A DNA stretch of 11,675 nt from DATDRM01 sp035291705 (GTDB lineage: Bacteria > Chloroflexota > Anaerolineae > Anaerolineales > UBA4823), in the NCBI GenBank assembly GCA_035291705.1, contig DATDRM010000026.1, forward strand, positions 1 to 11,675, read 5' to 3'. Positions 1 through 5,618 of the stretch are shown in pieces. The position numbers and the translations under genes were made by a program. Position 1 is the first letter of the stretch, and each line of letters begins with the position of its first letter. The notes under the pieces are model-generated. The model did not search any database and was not told the DNA's origin. It worked only from the letters and a program-made list of their open reading frames with translations.

Positions 1-55
1 AAAATGAAAAGACGAGAAAGGTTTCAAAAACCCATCTCGCCTTCTCGTTGCGGGT

Positions 56-77
56 TGACCCGATTATACTCGGGTCA
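56..77. other. Perfect 8-bp inverted repeat enclosing a TATAAT
   Basis: TGACCCGA (56-63) and TCGGGTCA (70-77) are exact reverse complements separated by 6 nt. On the minus strand the spacer plus the first arm base reads TATAAT (68-63). A weak -35-like TTTGCA lies 16 nt upstream of it (90-85). This could be an operator overlapping a leftward promoter for a gene beyond the window. It could also be a plain hairpin after the lipoprotein gene, although no U-tract follows. Confidence 0.35.
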
Positions 78-117
78 CGCTCATTGCAAAGGTGACACTT
101 TCGCTTATCAGTTAGGG

Positions 118-141
118 TGTCATTTTCCCTGAACAATGACA
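118..141 (-). terminator. AT-rich hairpin downstream of the thioredoxin-like gene (weak terminator candidate)
   Basis: TGTCATT (118-124) and AATGACA (135-141) are perfect reverse complements with a 10-nt loop. They start 18 nt beyond the stop codon of the leftward thioredoxin-like gene. The stem is AT-rich and no run of U follows on the minus strand, so an intrinsic terminator role is only suggestive. The rest of 1-158 shows no convincing gene. Confidence 0.25.
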
Positions 142-158
142 TAGCCTTTTAAGCCGTC

Positions 159-749
159 TTATTGCGAAAGACTCGCTTCAAACGCTGCCACCAATTCTTC
201 CCGCGTCACCGGCCCGAGCCATTCCTTGATTTTATTCCCCTGGGCGTCCAGGAGAAAGAGATGCGGCTGGTACTTGTACTCCAAGATTGTTTTGAATGGA
301 TCGTTCGCCGGGTCGTCGATGTCCAGGTAAGCGAAGTTGATGCGGTCGAAATATTCGGCTTCCAGCCCATGCACGATGGGCGCCAGACTGCGGCAGGTAC
401 TTCACCAGAAAGCAAAAAACTCCACCAGTTGCGGCTTTCCGGAGGCCAGCTGCACCGTGGCAGGATCGCTGGCTTCCAATCCCTCTTTCACGGGAGGCGG
501 GTCACCTGCGCCTGGCTCAGGATAAGGAAAAGGCGTGTAAGTCGCGGCAAGCGCTTGCGACTCGGGAGCCGGGTAGCCTTCTACGGTCGCCGTTGGGAGA
601 TCACCAGATTGAGTCTGGGTAGGCGAGGAGAGTTCCGCCAGCGCATCGGTTTGGGTATTCGGCGCTGACTGGCTGCAAGCCGCCAGCAGACCTGCCCCAA
701 GCAGGATAATAATGAACAAGAGGAGAAAGGATTTTGTCGGTTTTTTCAT
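159..749 (-). CDS. Thioredoxin-fold lipoprotein, probable selenoprotein (UxxC active site, TGA read as selenocysteine)
   Basis: Predicted extracytoplasmic thiol/selenol oxidoreductase anchored as a lipoprotein. Residues 1-25 form a lipoprotein signal (KK, hydrophobic core, lipobox LAAC with Cys25). Residues 26-90 are a Pro/Thr/Ser-rich linker and about 95-196 a thioredoxin-like domain. The sequence LVEFFAFW is followed by an in-frame TGA at 402-404 (codon 116), then S-T-C-R-S-L-A-P-I-V-H. In thioredoxin families the residue after F-W is the first, nucleophilic Cys of CxxC, so the TGA replaces exactly that residue and Cys119 is retained. The frame stays open to TAA at 159-161, with the expected cis-Pro region (YQPHLFLLD, Pro162) and a C-terminal helix. 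The ATG at 749 has AAGGAG 5-10 nt upstream. A SECIS-like hairpin follows the TGA. A Cys-to-stop nonsense mutation (TGC to TGA) is the main alternative; no selenocysteine machinery is in this window. The fold assignment is firm and Sec insertion is inferred. Confidence 0.8.
365..404 (-). promoter_or_regulatory. Candidate bacterial SECIS element including the Sec UGA codon
   Basis: Read on the minus strand, UGA (404-402) is followed by 26 nt up to the loop of a perfect 6-bp stem: GCCCAU (381-376) pairs with AUGGGC (370-365) around the 5-nt loop CGUGC (375-371). Published bacterial SECIS models ask for an apical loop roughly 16-37 nt after UGA, a stem of at least 4 bp and a G in the first two loop positions; here the second loop base is G. 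The hairpin lies inside the coding frame, as is normal in bacteria. I found no strong extension of the lower stem. It was found by eye, without a folding energy. Confidence 0.6.
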
Positions 750-880
750 CGTTCTCTCCTTGATGTAGAACTGAGATGCGGACTATGATAACATTGAAGC
801 TCAAGGAAAATTATTAAGTGTTCCTTAACTGAATTGGGGACATTGTCCATTCAAAACCCGGCCAGAAGTGAAATCCTACC

Positions 881-2002
881 TTGAGCACATTCAACTCCCC
901 GCCAATTCTTTGTTTTCTGCTGATATTATCATCCTCCGGTTGTCGACTGATAAAGACTCAGCCATTATCCCCGGCTACTTCGGATATCGCTGCTCAAACC
1001 AGATCCAGTCCCTCACTCCCATCTGTAAGCACAACGACGCCCATCCCTCTCCCAGAGCAAGCCATTGTACCCATTCCAATTAACGGCCCTCTGACAACGC
1101 CTGAGGCAGAAGTCTCTGGCATGGCCTGGTACGGTGAATATTTGATCTTGCTCCCGCAGTTCCCGAGCCGTTTTGCTCAACCAGGCAGTGATGGTTCAAT
1201 CTACGCGCTACCCAAGGCAGAGATCATCGCTTTTCTGGATGGAAGACACACCACACCATTAAATCCCATCGCCATCCCCTTCCTTGCGCCAGGCCTGGCG
1301 GATCTTATCTACGGCTTCGAGGGATTTGAAGCGATCGCCTTCTCCGGGGAGCGTGCCTACTTCACGATCGAGGCGCACAGCGGCGCGCCAATGGTGGCTT
1401 TCTTAACCACTGCGAGAATATCTCCTGATTTGAGCCGGATGACGCTAGACACATCAACCCTGGTGGTCTTATCGCCTCAAACACTCCTCCCAAATTTCAG
1501 CGATGAAACTATGTTCGTCAGCGAAGAGAAGGCGATCACCATCTATGAGGCCAATGGAAAGTCTATCAATGCCAACCCTGTCGCCCATCGCTTCGATCCG
1601 GCGACATTTTCGCTTGAAACCATCCCTTTTCCCAATCTTGAGTACCGGATAACGGATGCCACAGACATCGATGCTGCCGGCCGATTCTGGGTGATCAACA
1701 CCTTCACACCCAAGGATTCCTGGTTGGCGACCGATACTGACCCCATTGCGGAAAAATTTGGCGGGAAAACCTCGGGCGAGGAAACCTCGCTTGTCAAGTC
1801 CGGGACTGTCGAACGATTGGTTGAATTACAATATACCCAGACTGGAATCACCCTGGCCGGTTCTCCCCCAATTCAGTTAAAATTGATCGAAGGTGAATTC
1901 CTGCGCAACTGGGAGGCGCTGGCCCGTCTGGATGAGCGTGGTTTTCTCTTGATGACGGATAAACACCCCAGATCAATCTTTGCCTTTGTGCCCATTCCCT
2001 GA
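881..2002 (+). CDS. Predicted secreted lipoprotein with phytase-like (esterase-like) beta-propeller domain
   Basis: This 373-aa exported protein is probably a beta-propeller of the phytase-like family (PF13449-type). Residues 6-20 are hydrophobic and followed by SSGC (Cys21), a lipobox-like site with non-canonical Ser at -3 and few basic residues before the core. Residues 26-70 are a Ser/Thr/Pro linker. The body shows repeated strand-rich blocks: GFEAIAF and RAYFTIEA near 148-165, TDIDAAGRFWVINTF in the middle, and a conserved-looking end, NWEALARLDERGFLLMTDKH (343-362). The only upstream in-frame start is TTG at 881, since a stop lies at 869-871; its ribosome site is weak (AGAAG). The substrate is unknown. 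It is divergent from the thioredoxin-like lipoprotein and 15 nt ahead of the DUF302 gene, with which it may be co-transcribed. Family call is from motif style only. Confidence 0.65.
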   Translation: MSTFNSPPILCFLLILSSSGCRLIKTQPLSPATSDIAAQTRSSPSLPSVSTTTPIPLPEQAIVPIPINGPLTTPEAEVSGMAWYGEYLILLPQFPSRFAQPGSDGSIYALPKAEIIAFLDGRHTTPLNPIAIPFLAPGLADLIYGFEGFEAIAFSGERAYFTIEAHSGAPMVAFLTTARISPDLSRMTLDTSTLVVLSPQTLLPNFSDETMFVSEEKAITIYEANGKSINANPVAHRFDPATFSLETIPFPNLEYRITDATDIDAAGRFWVINTFTPKDSWLATDTDPIAEKFGGKTSGEETSLVKSGTVERLVELQYTQTGITLAGSPPIQLKLIEGEFLRNWEALARLDERGFLLMTDKHPRSIFAFVPIP

Positions 2003-2017
2003 GAGGAGTTCAGATCC

Positions 2018-2428
2018 ATGCCCGAAGAACTTGGTTTCGAAGTCCGCCTCAACCAACCCTATGACCAGGCGCTGGAAAAAGTAATCAGCGCACTGAAGGC
2101 CGAAGGTTTTAGCGTGGTGACAAGCATCGACGTGCGCGCTACTTTTAATGAAAAATTGGGGGAAGACTTCCGATCATACACGATCCTGGGGGCGTGCAAT
2201 CCCTCTCTGGCCTACCGGGCGCTTATCCAGGATCCAGTAGTAGGTCTGCTGCTCCCGTGCAACGTCACAGTCGAGGATGATAGCGGAGATCGTTCGGTAG
2301 TCCGTTTCGCCAATCCTGAGGCAATCCTCACCATCGGTGGGCTGCAGGAAGACTCCGTCATCAACGATGTTGCCCGGGAAGCGCGTACCCGGCTCGAGCG
2401 GGTCGCAGATGCCTTGTTAACCTCATGA
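2018..2428 (+). CDS. DUF302 family protein
   Basis: A 136-aa cytosolic protein matching the DUF302 family over its whole length. The N-terminal helix (YDQALEKVISALKAEGF, about 15-31) is followed by strands, then the family's signature blocks EDFRSYTILGACNP (49-62) and GLLLPCNVTV (76-85), and a C-terminal helix (113-134). Cys60 and Cys81 sit inside the two signature blocks; a role for them is not established here. The ATG at 2018 is preceded by GAGAGGAG. The stop overlaps the next start as ATGA (2425-2428), so translation is probably coupled to the pteridine-reductase-like gene. Family biochemistry is undefined to my knowledge; a pterin-related role would be inferred only from the folate neighbours. 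Confidence 0.85.
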   Translation: MPEELGFEVRLNQPYDQALEKVISALKAEGFSVVTSIDVRATFNEKLGEDFRSYTILGACNPSLAYRALIQDPVVGLLLPCNVTVEDDSGDRSVVRFANPEAILTIGGLQEDSVINDVAREARTRLERVADALLTS

Positions 2429-3150
2429 GCCTCCAGGGAAAAACTGTTCTCATTACAGGTGGAGCCGTGCGCGTCGGCCGCGCCCTTTCCCTGGCCGTAG
2501 CCCGCAACGGTGCGGATGTAATCATCCACTACAACCGCTCCCAAGATCAAGCTAAACAGTTGCAGGTGGAGATCCAGGGGACTGGCCGCACCGCCCACTT
2601 GCTGCAGGCCGATTTGAGCAACCCGCGCCGCGCCGCCCAACTCGTCACCCGCGCCTTAACCTTTGGACCGCTTTTCGCCCTGGTGAACAACGCCTCCCTC
2701 TATGAACCTCTCAACCTGACGAATACCAACCTGGAAAACTGGGAGTGCCATTTAAGAACAAACTTAACCGCGCCTTTTCTGCTCAGCCAGGCATTCGCCA
2801 AGGCCATCCGTCCCAGCGAGGAAGGCAGGATTGTCAATATCCTAGACTGGCGCGCTCTGCGTCCTGGCGCCGATCATCTGCCCTACACGATCAGCAAAGC
2901 CGGATTAGCTGCCCTCACCCGTTCTCTGGCGATCGCACTGGCTCCGCATGTGACAGTCAACGGTCTGGCCTTAGGAGCCATCTTGCCCCCCGGCGATCAA
3001 TCAGCTTCTGATGACATCCTGGATCGGGTTCCCTCCGCGCGTTGGGCAAATCTTAATGAATTAGGGCAGGCGCTGCTCTTTTTGTTGGCCGGACCAGCCT
3101 ATATCACTGGCGAGATCATCCACCTGGATGGCGGCCGGCATCTTATCTGA
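2425..3150 (+). CDS. Short-chain dehydrogenase/reductase, probable pteridine reductase (FolM/PTR1-like)
   Basis: A 241-aa NAD(P)H-dependent SDR. The nucleotide-binding motif is TGGAVRVGR (11-19), the cofactor-selecting segment is HYNRS (35-39), very like PTR1/FolM and suggesting NADPH, and NNAS (88-91) replaces the usual NNAG. The catalytic set is Asp141, Tyr154 and Lys158 (YTISK). Asp141 takes the place of the classical Ser and lies 13 residues before Tyr, as in pteridine reductase. LDGG (234-237) closes the fold. The likely reaction is reduction of dihydropterins or dihydrofolate. FolM proteins are known to have dihydrofolate/dihydromonapterin reductase activity. The gene starts within the DUF302 stop (ATGA) and is 21 nt from folB, which supports a pterin role. 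Exact substrate is not determined. Confidence 0.85.
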   Translation: MSLQGKTVLITGGAVRVGRALSLAVARNGADVIIHYNRSQDQAKQLQVEIQGTGRTAHLLQADLSNPRRAAQLVTRALTFGPLFALVNNASLYEPLNLTNTNLENWECHLRTNLTAPFLLSQAFAKAIRPSEEGRIVNILDWRALRPGADHLPYTISKAGLAALTRSLAIALAPHVTVNGLALGAILPPGDQSASDDILDRVPSARWANLNELGQALLFLLAGPAYITGEIIHLDGGRHLI

Positions 3151-3171
3151 TGCAGTATACAAGAAAATCCT

Positions 3172-3528
3172 ATGGATCAAATCTTCATTACAGACTTGCT
3201 CGCCCGCGGCATCATTGGCATCAACGACTGGGAGCGTGAAAAGCCGCAGGATATCCTGATCAACATTGTATTGTTCACCGATCTACATAAGGCCGGCGAA
3301 ACCGACGACATCGCACACACCGTGAATTACCGCACCATCATGAAAAAAGTCCAAGCCCATGCAGAAAGCGCCGGTCGCTTAACGGTAGAAGCCCTGGCAA
3401 GCGACCTGGCGCGCCTTTGCCTGGAGCAGGTAGGCGTACAAAAGGTGCGTATCCGAGTCGAAAAGCCGCATGCTGGTCGTTTCGCTCGTTCTGTTGGGGT
3501 TGAAATTGAACGCAGCCGGGAAGGATAA
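3172..3528 (+). CDS. folB: Dihydroneopterin aldolase
   Basis: FolB converts 7,8-dihydroneopterin to 6-hydroxymethyl-7,8-dihydropterin and glycolaldehyde in folate synthesis; the family forms octamers. At 118 aa the protein has the usual length. Family motifs run in order: LARGIIGINDWEREKPQ (10-26), VNYRTI (51-56, Tyr53), RLTVEALASDLARL (69-82, with Glu73 in the pterin-anchoring position), and VEKPHAGRFARSVGVEI (96-112, with Lys98 as the catalytic Lys). The ATG at 3172 has only a weak upstream AAGAAAA. It lies 21 nt after the reductase gene and overlaps the start region of folK. Confidence 0.95.
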   Translation: MDQIFITDLLARGIIGINDWEREKPQDILINIVLFTDLHKAGETDDIAHTVNYRTIMKKVQAHAESAGRLTVEALASDLARLCLEQVGVQKVRIRVEKPHAGRFARSVGVEIERSREG

Positions 3529-4024
3529 TCCTAACGCGGTCTATCTGGGTCTCGGTTCGAACATCGCCCCGCAGGTCAATCTTCCCAAGGCGATCGCCTT
3601 ATTACGCAAGTCTGTACGCATTCTAGCCCTCTCGAACGTCTGGGAATCGCCGCCAGTGAGCGGGCCTGGGCCAAACTTCCTCAACGCAGCTGCCTTGATC
3701 CACACCCGTTTATCCGCCGAGGAGCTGCGCGACCAGGTTCTCCGCCCGATCGAAGCCCGGCTCGGGCGCGTCCGCACACCAGATCCTAACGCCCCCCGAA
3801 CAATCGATCTTGATATATTAATATACGATGGCCAGGTAATTGAGGCAGACCTGTGGCACCAGGCCCACCTCTGTATTCCCTTAGCAGAGATTAATAGTGA
3901 CTATACGCATCCAGAGACCGGAGAACCGATCTCTACCATCGCTGACCGCCTGGCCAGGTCAACGCCCATCCACCCTCACCCCCTCCTCTTGAACCAAGAG
4001 CAATCTTCTCACAACGGAATCTAA
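3506..4024 (+). CDS. folK: 2-amino-4-hydroxy-6-hydroxymethyldihydropteridine pyrophosphokinase (HPPK)
   Basis: FolK transfers pyrophosphate from ATP to the pterin made by FolB. Clear motifs are VYLGLGSN near the N-terminus, a NVWESPPV block, FLNAAALI, and RTIDLDIL, whose two Asp bind Mg (residues 98-105 from this start). The frame is open from ATG 3470, but that start would overlap folB by 59 nt and add a tail translated from FolB codons. TTG 3506, preceded by GGGG at 3496-3499, fits the family length better (172 aa) and still overlaps folB by 23 nt. The start is unproven. In the late loop the usual His/Arg-rich stretch before the VPL segment reads DLWHQAHLCIPLAEI, so a normally conserved Arg seems replaced. 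Stop at 4022-4024, convergent with folE. Confidence 0.9.
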   Translation: MNAAGKDNPNAVYLGLGSNIAPQVNLPKAIALLRKSVRILALSNVWESPPVSGPGPNFLNAAALIHTRLSAEELRDQVLRPIEARLGRVRTPDPNAPRTIDLDILIYDGQVIEADLWHQAHLCIPLAEINSDYTHPETGEPISTIADRLARSTPIHPHPLLLNQEQSSHNGI

Positions 4025-4074
4025 TCAGGCGTCCACCTGTTTACCTTCTTCCTTTTTCCCTGCTTACCTGATTA
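4022..4074. other. Inverted repeat between convergent folK and folE
   Basis: TAATCAGG (4022-4029) and CCTGATTA (4067-4074) are perfect 8-nt reverse complements, separated by 37 nt. The interval contains a small CAGG/CCTG hairpin (4026-4039) and a pyrimidine-rich run. It occupies almost the entire gap between the convergent stops. It could help termination in either direction, but the long loop and lack of a clean U-tract make this weak. Confidence 0.25.
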
Positions 4075-4082
4075 CCAGTCTT

Positions 4083-4721
4083 CTAAAACTTCATCGGCGC
4101 GGCACCCCGCGAGATATTGTCCAGGAACTCCTGCCGGGTGGCAATACTGCTGCGGAAAGCGCCCAGCATGGCTGAAGTAGTCATCCGCGCTTCATGTTTT
4201 TGCACACCCCGCATCATCGCACACATGTGAATCCCTTCCACCACGACGGCCACACCATGTGGGTCGAGCAACTCATCGACAAAGTCTGCAATCTGGCGCG
4301 TCATCCGCTCCTGAAGCTGCAATCTGCGGGCAAAAAGATCCACAATGCGCGGGATCTTCGACAGGCCGATCACCCGGCCTTTAGGAATATAGGCTACGTG
4401 CGCCCGGCCCAGGAAAGGCAACAGATGGTGTTCGCAAAGGCTATAAAATTCAATATCCCGCACCAACACCATTTCGTCATAGTCTACTTCAAACATAGCA
4501 TCGTTAACCAGGATATGGGGGTTTGTGCGGTAGCCTGCCAGTAATTCGCTATACATCTGCGCCACTCTCTCCGGTGTTCGGCGCAAACCTTGGCGCCCCG
4601 TATCTTCGCCCAGTGCTTCTAAGATTATTCGAACAGCTTGCTCGATAGCCGGTTGGTCAATTTCGTGATCGGATATTAAATCAGCCAGCTGTTGAATCCT
4701 GGCATATTGGTCATCCGCCAT
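4083..4721 (-). CDS. folE: GTP cyclohydrolase I
   Basis: FolE converts GTP to 7,8-dihydroneopterin triphosphate, the first step of folate/pterin synthesis; it is a cytosolic toroidal homodecamer. From ATG 4721 the product is 212 aa, the normal size. Zinc ligands are visible: Cys96 in SLCEHHLLPF (94-103) and Cys167 in GIHMCAMMRG (163-172), with catalytic His98/His99 and His165 around them. GRQGLRRTPERVA (42-54) and GLSKIPRIVDLFARRLQLQE (119-138) are further signatures. The open frame extends to 4781, but ATG 4721 is chosen because AAGGAG lies 8 nt upstream and the extra 20 residues look non-native. Convergent with folK and divergent from the cyclic-nucleotide-fold gene. Confidence 0.97.
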   Translation of the reverse strand: MADDQYARIQQLADLISDHEIDQPAIEQAVRIILEALGEDTGRQGLRRTPERVAQMYSELLAGYRTNPHILVNDAMFEVDYDEMVLVRDIEFYSLCEHHLLPFLGRAHVAYIPKGRVIGLSKIPRIVDLFARRLQLQERMTRQIADFVDELLDPHGVAVVVEGIHMCAMMRGVQKHEARMTTSAMLGAFRSSIATRQEFLDNISRGAAPMKF

Positions 4722-4752
4722 GCATGCAGCTCCTTGTAATTTGATGTTGGAA

Positions 4753-4781
4753 AGTGTAACTCTATTGTTCACCCAAGTCAA
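4753..4781 (-). promoter_or_regulatory. Sigma-70-type promoter for folE
   Basis: On the minus strand, TTGACT (4781-4776, 5 of 6 to consensus) and TACACT (4758-4753, 4 of 6) are separated by exactly 17 nt (4775-4759). They lie 31 nt upstream of the folE start codon. Position and spacing fit a housekeeping promoter. It overlaps the in-frame codons of the longer folE reading, which further favours the ATG at 4721. Confidence 0.55.
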
Positions 4782-4803
4782 CCAATCGATGCACTAATAA
4801 ATA

Positions 4804-4833
4804 ATCCCCTATCCGCTTAAGGATATTTGGGAT
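4804..4833. promoter_or_regulatory. Dyad in the leader of the cyclic-nucleotide-fold gene
   Basis: Nested inverted repeats are visible: TATCC (4810-4814) with GGATA (4821-4825) around GCTTAA, flanked by ATCCC (4804-4808) with GGGAT (4829-4833). The arms are offset by a 1-nt versus 3-nt bulge. The element lies 25 nt upstream of the rightward start codon, in the divergent folE intergenic region. It could be an operator or a leader hairpin; no factor can be named. Confidence 0.3.
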
Positions 4834-4858
4834 AAGATCAAGTTGTTTGGAGGCCAAG

Positions 4859-5290
4859 ATGGATTTGAAAGATTTTTTGAGGAAAGTCGAGTTGTTCGAT
4901 GGCTTGACCGAAGCCGAACTTGAAAAAGTAGCTGCTATCTGTCAACAGAGGCGGTTCCATCGTGGAGATATACTCACCAAACAGGGGACTCCAGGAGAGG
5001 AATTGTTCATCGTCACCAAGGGTTTCGTGGAAGTTTTCCTGGAAGCTCCCCAGCGGGTAGTCGTGAACCTCGGCGCCGGGCAGATCGTCGGTGAGATGGC
5101 TCTGGTCGATCAAGGATTGAGTTCAGCCACGGTGCGCGCTGTGGAGGAACCTACGCTAACCCAGGTGATTCGTTTTGAGCAGTTAGAGCGGCTTTTCCAA
5201 CAGGATACAAGCATTGGGTTCAAGATCATCCGGAATATCGCCGCAGACCTGTCTTTTAAACTGCGTCACCGAAATCTGAGTGAACGGTGA
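4859..5290 (+). CDS. Single-domain cyclic-nucleotide-binding-fold protein (Crp-like sensor without HTH)
   Basis: A 143-aa protein consisting almost entirely of a cyclic-nucleotide-binding (cNMP/Crp sensory) beta-barrel: an N-terminal helix LFDGLTEAELEKVA (12-25), RRFHRGDILTKQGTPGEELF (31-50), IVTKGFVEVF (51-60), and the phosphate-cassette region GEMALVDQGLSSATVRA (78-94), then C-terminal helices. There is no helix-turn-helix. The cassette has the conserved Gly-Glu (78-79), but the Arg that normally contacts the cyclic phosphate (consensus P-R-S-A) is Ser88, so cAMP/cGMP binding is doubtful. It may act as a protein-interaction or other-ligand module. ATG 4859 is chosen over an upstream TTG because GGAGG lies 5 nt before it. 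The next gene begins 10 nt after its stop. Confidence 0.85.
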   Translation: MDLKDFLRKVELFDGLTEAELEKVAAICQQRRFHRGDILTKQGTPGEELFIVTKGFVEVFLEAPQRVVVNLGAGQIVGEMALVDQGLSSATVRAVEEPTLTQVIRFEQLERLFQQDTSIGFKIIRNIAADLSFKLRHRNLSER

Positions 5291-5300
5291 AGGGGGAACC

Positions 5301-5537
5301 ATGGCCTCTTACAAAGTGAGTTATGTAGTGATCGGAATGGATCATCCTGGTGGGATTGTCAATTTGGATCATAAACCTTTCGTCGGCGAACAGGTTCGCC
5401 TGAGCGACCTGACATTTGAAGTCTTGGAAGTGCTCGAAATCATGCCCGCTCGGGGTGGATTTCACTATTACCACGCCACTTGTCACCCTATACCGACTGT
5501 CATTTCCTCCGACGGAACTGATCAAGAATCCATTTAA
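5301..5537 (+). CDS. Small conserved-looking hypothetical protein (78 aa)
   Basis: I do not recognise this family. The 78-aa product is strand-rich: YKVSYVVIGMDHPGGIVNLD (4-23), then KPFVGEQVRL, FEVLEVLEIMPARGGFHYYH (39-58) and a Cys/His-containing tail (ATCHPIP). It has no signal peptide or membrane span, so it is probably cytosolic. ATG 5301 is preceded by a strong GAAGGGGG. A longer frame from 5280 would overlap the previous gene and is less likely. Its 10-nt gap from the cyclic-nucleotide-fold gene suggests the two are co-transcribed and may work together. Confidence 0.7.
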   Translation: MASYKVSYVVIGMDHPGGIVNLDHKPFVGEQVRLSDLTFEVLEVLEIMPARGGFHYYHATCHPIPTVISSDGTDQESI

Positions 5538-5570
5538 TTCAGCAAAAATCGATAGTATCGGCGTCGAAAT

Positions 5571-5601
5571 AAAAAGTGGCGGAGACATTTCTCTCCGCCA
5601 C
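5571..5601 (-). terminator. Intrinsic terminator of the leftward tad-comF-hpf operon
   Basis: A perfect 10-bp stem, GTGGCGGAGA (5576-5585) with TCTCCGCCAC (5592-5601), closes a 6-nt loop. On the minus strand it is followed directly by five U (5575-5571). It starts 17 nt beyond the hpf stop. On the plus strand only a broken T-rich stretch follows, so it may act weakly in both directions between the convergent genes. Confidence 0.85.
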
Positions 5602-5618
5602 CTTCGTTTAAAAACAAC

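Noticed and set aside
12..48. ACGAGAA/TTCTCGT inverted repeat at the left edge
   Set aside because: Only 7 bp with a 23-nt loop and no U-tract; not convincing as a terminator or operator.
162..668. Rightward 168-codon open frame opposite the thioredoxin-like gene
   Set aside because: Arg-rich, low-complexity translation with no recognisable motif; it is an antisense shadow of the leftward gene.
159..749. Two separate genes or a frameshifted pseudogene in place of one thioredoxin-like gene
   Set aside because: Both halves are in the same frame with no indel. The sole interruption is a TGA at the active-site Cys position, and the second half has no start with a ribosome site of its own.
868..1083. 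Rightward GTG-initiated 71-codon frame at the start of the phytase-like gene
   Set aside because: It overlaps the lipoprotein frame in another phase and lacks motifs or a ribosome site.
4722..4781. Longer folE N-terminus starting at 4781
   Set aside because: The extra codons overlap the folE promoter, and the ATG at 4721 has a proper Shine-Dalgarno sequence.
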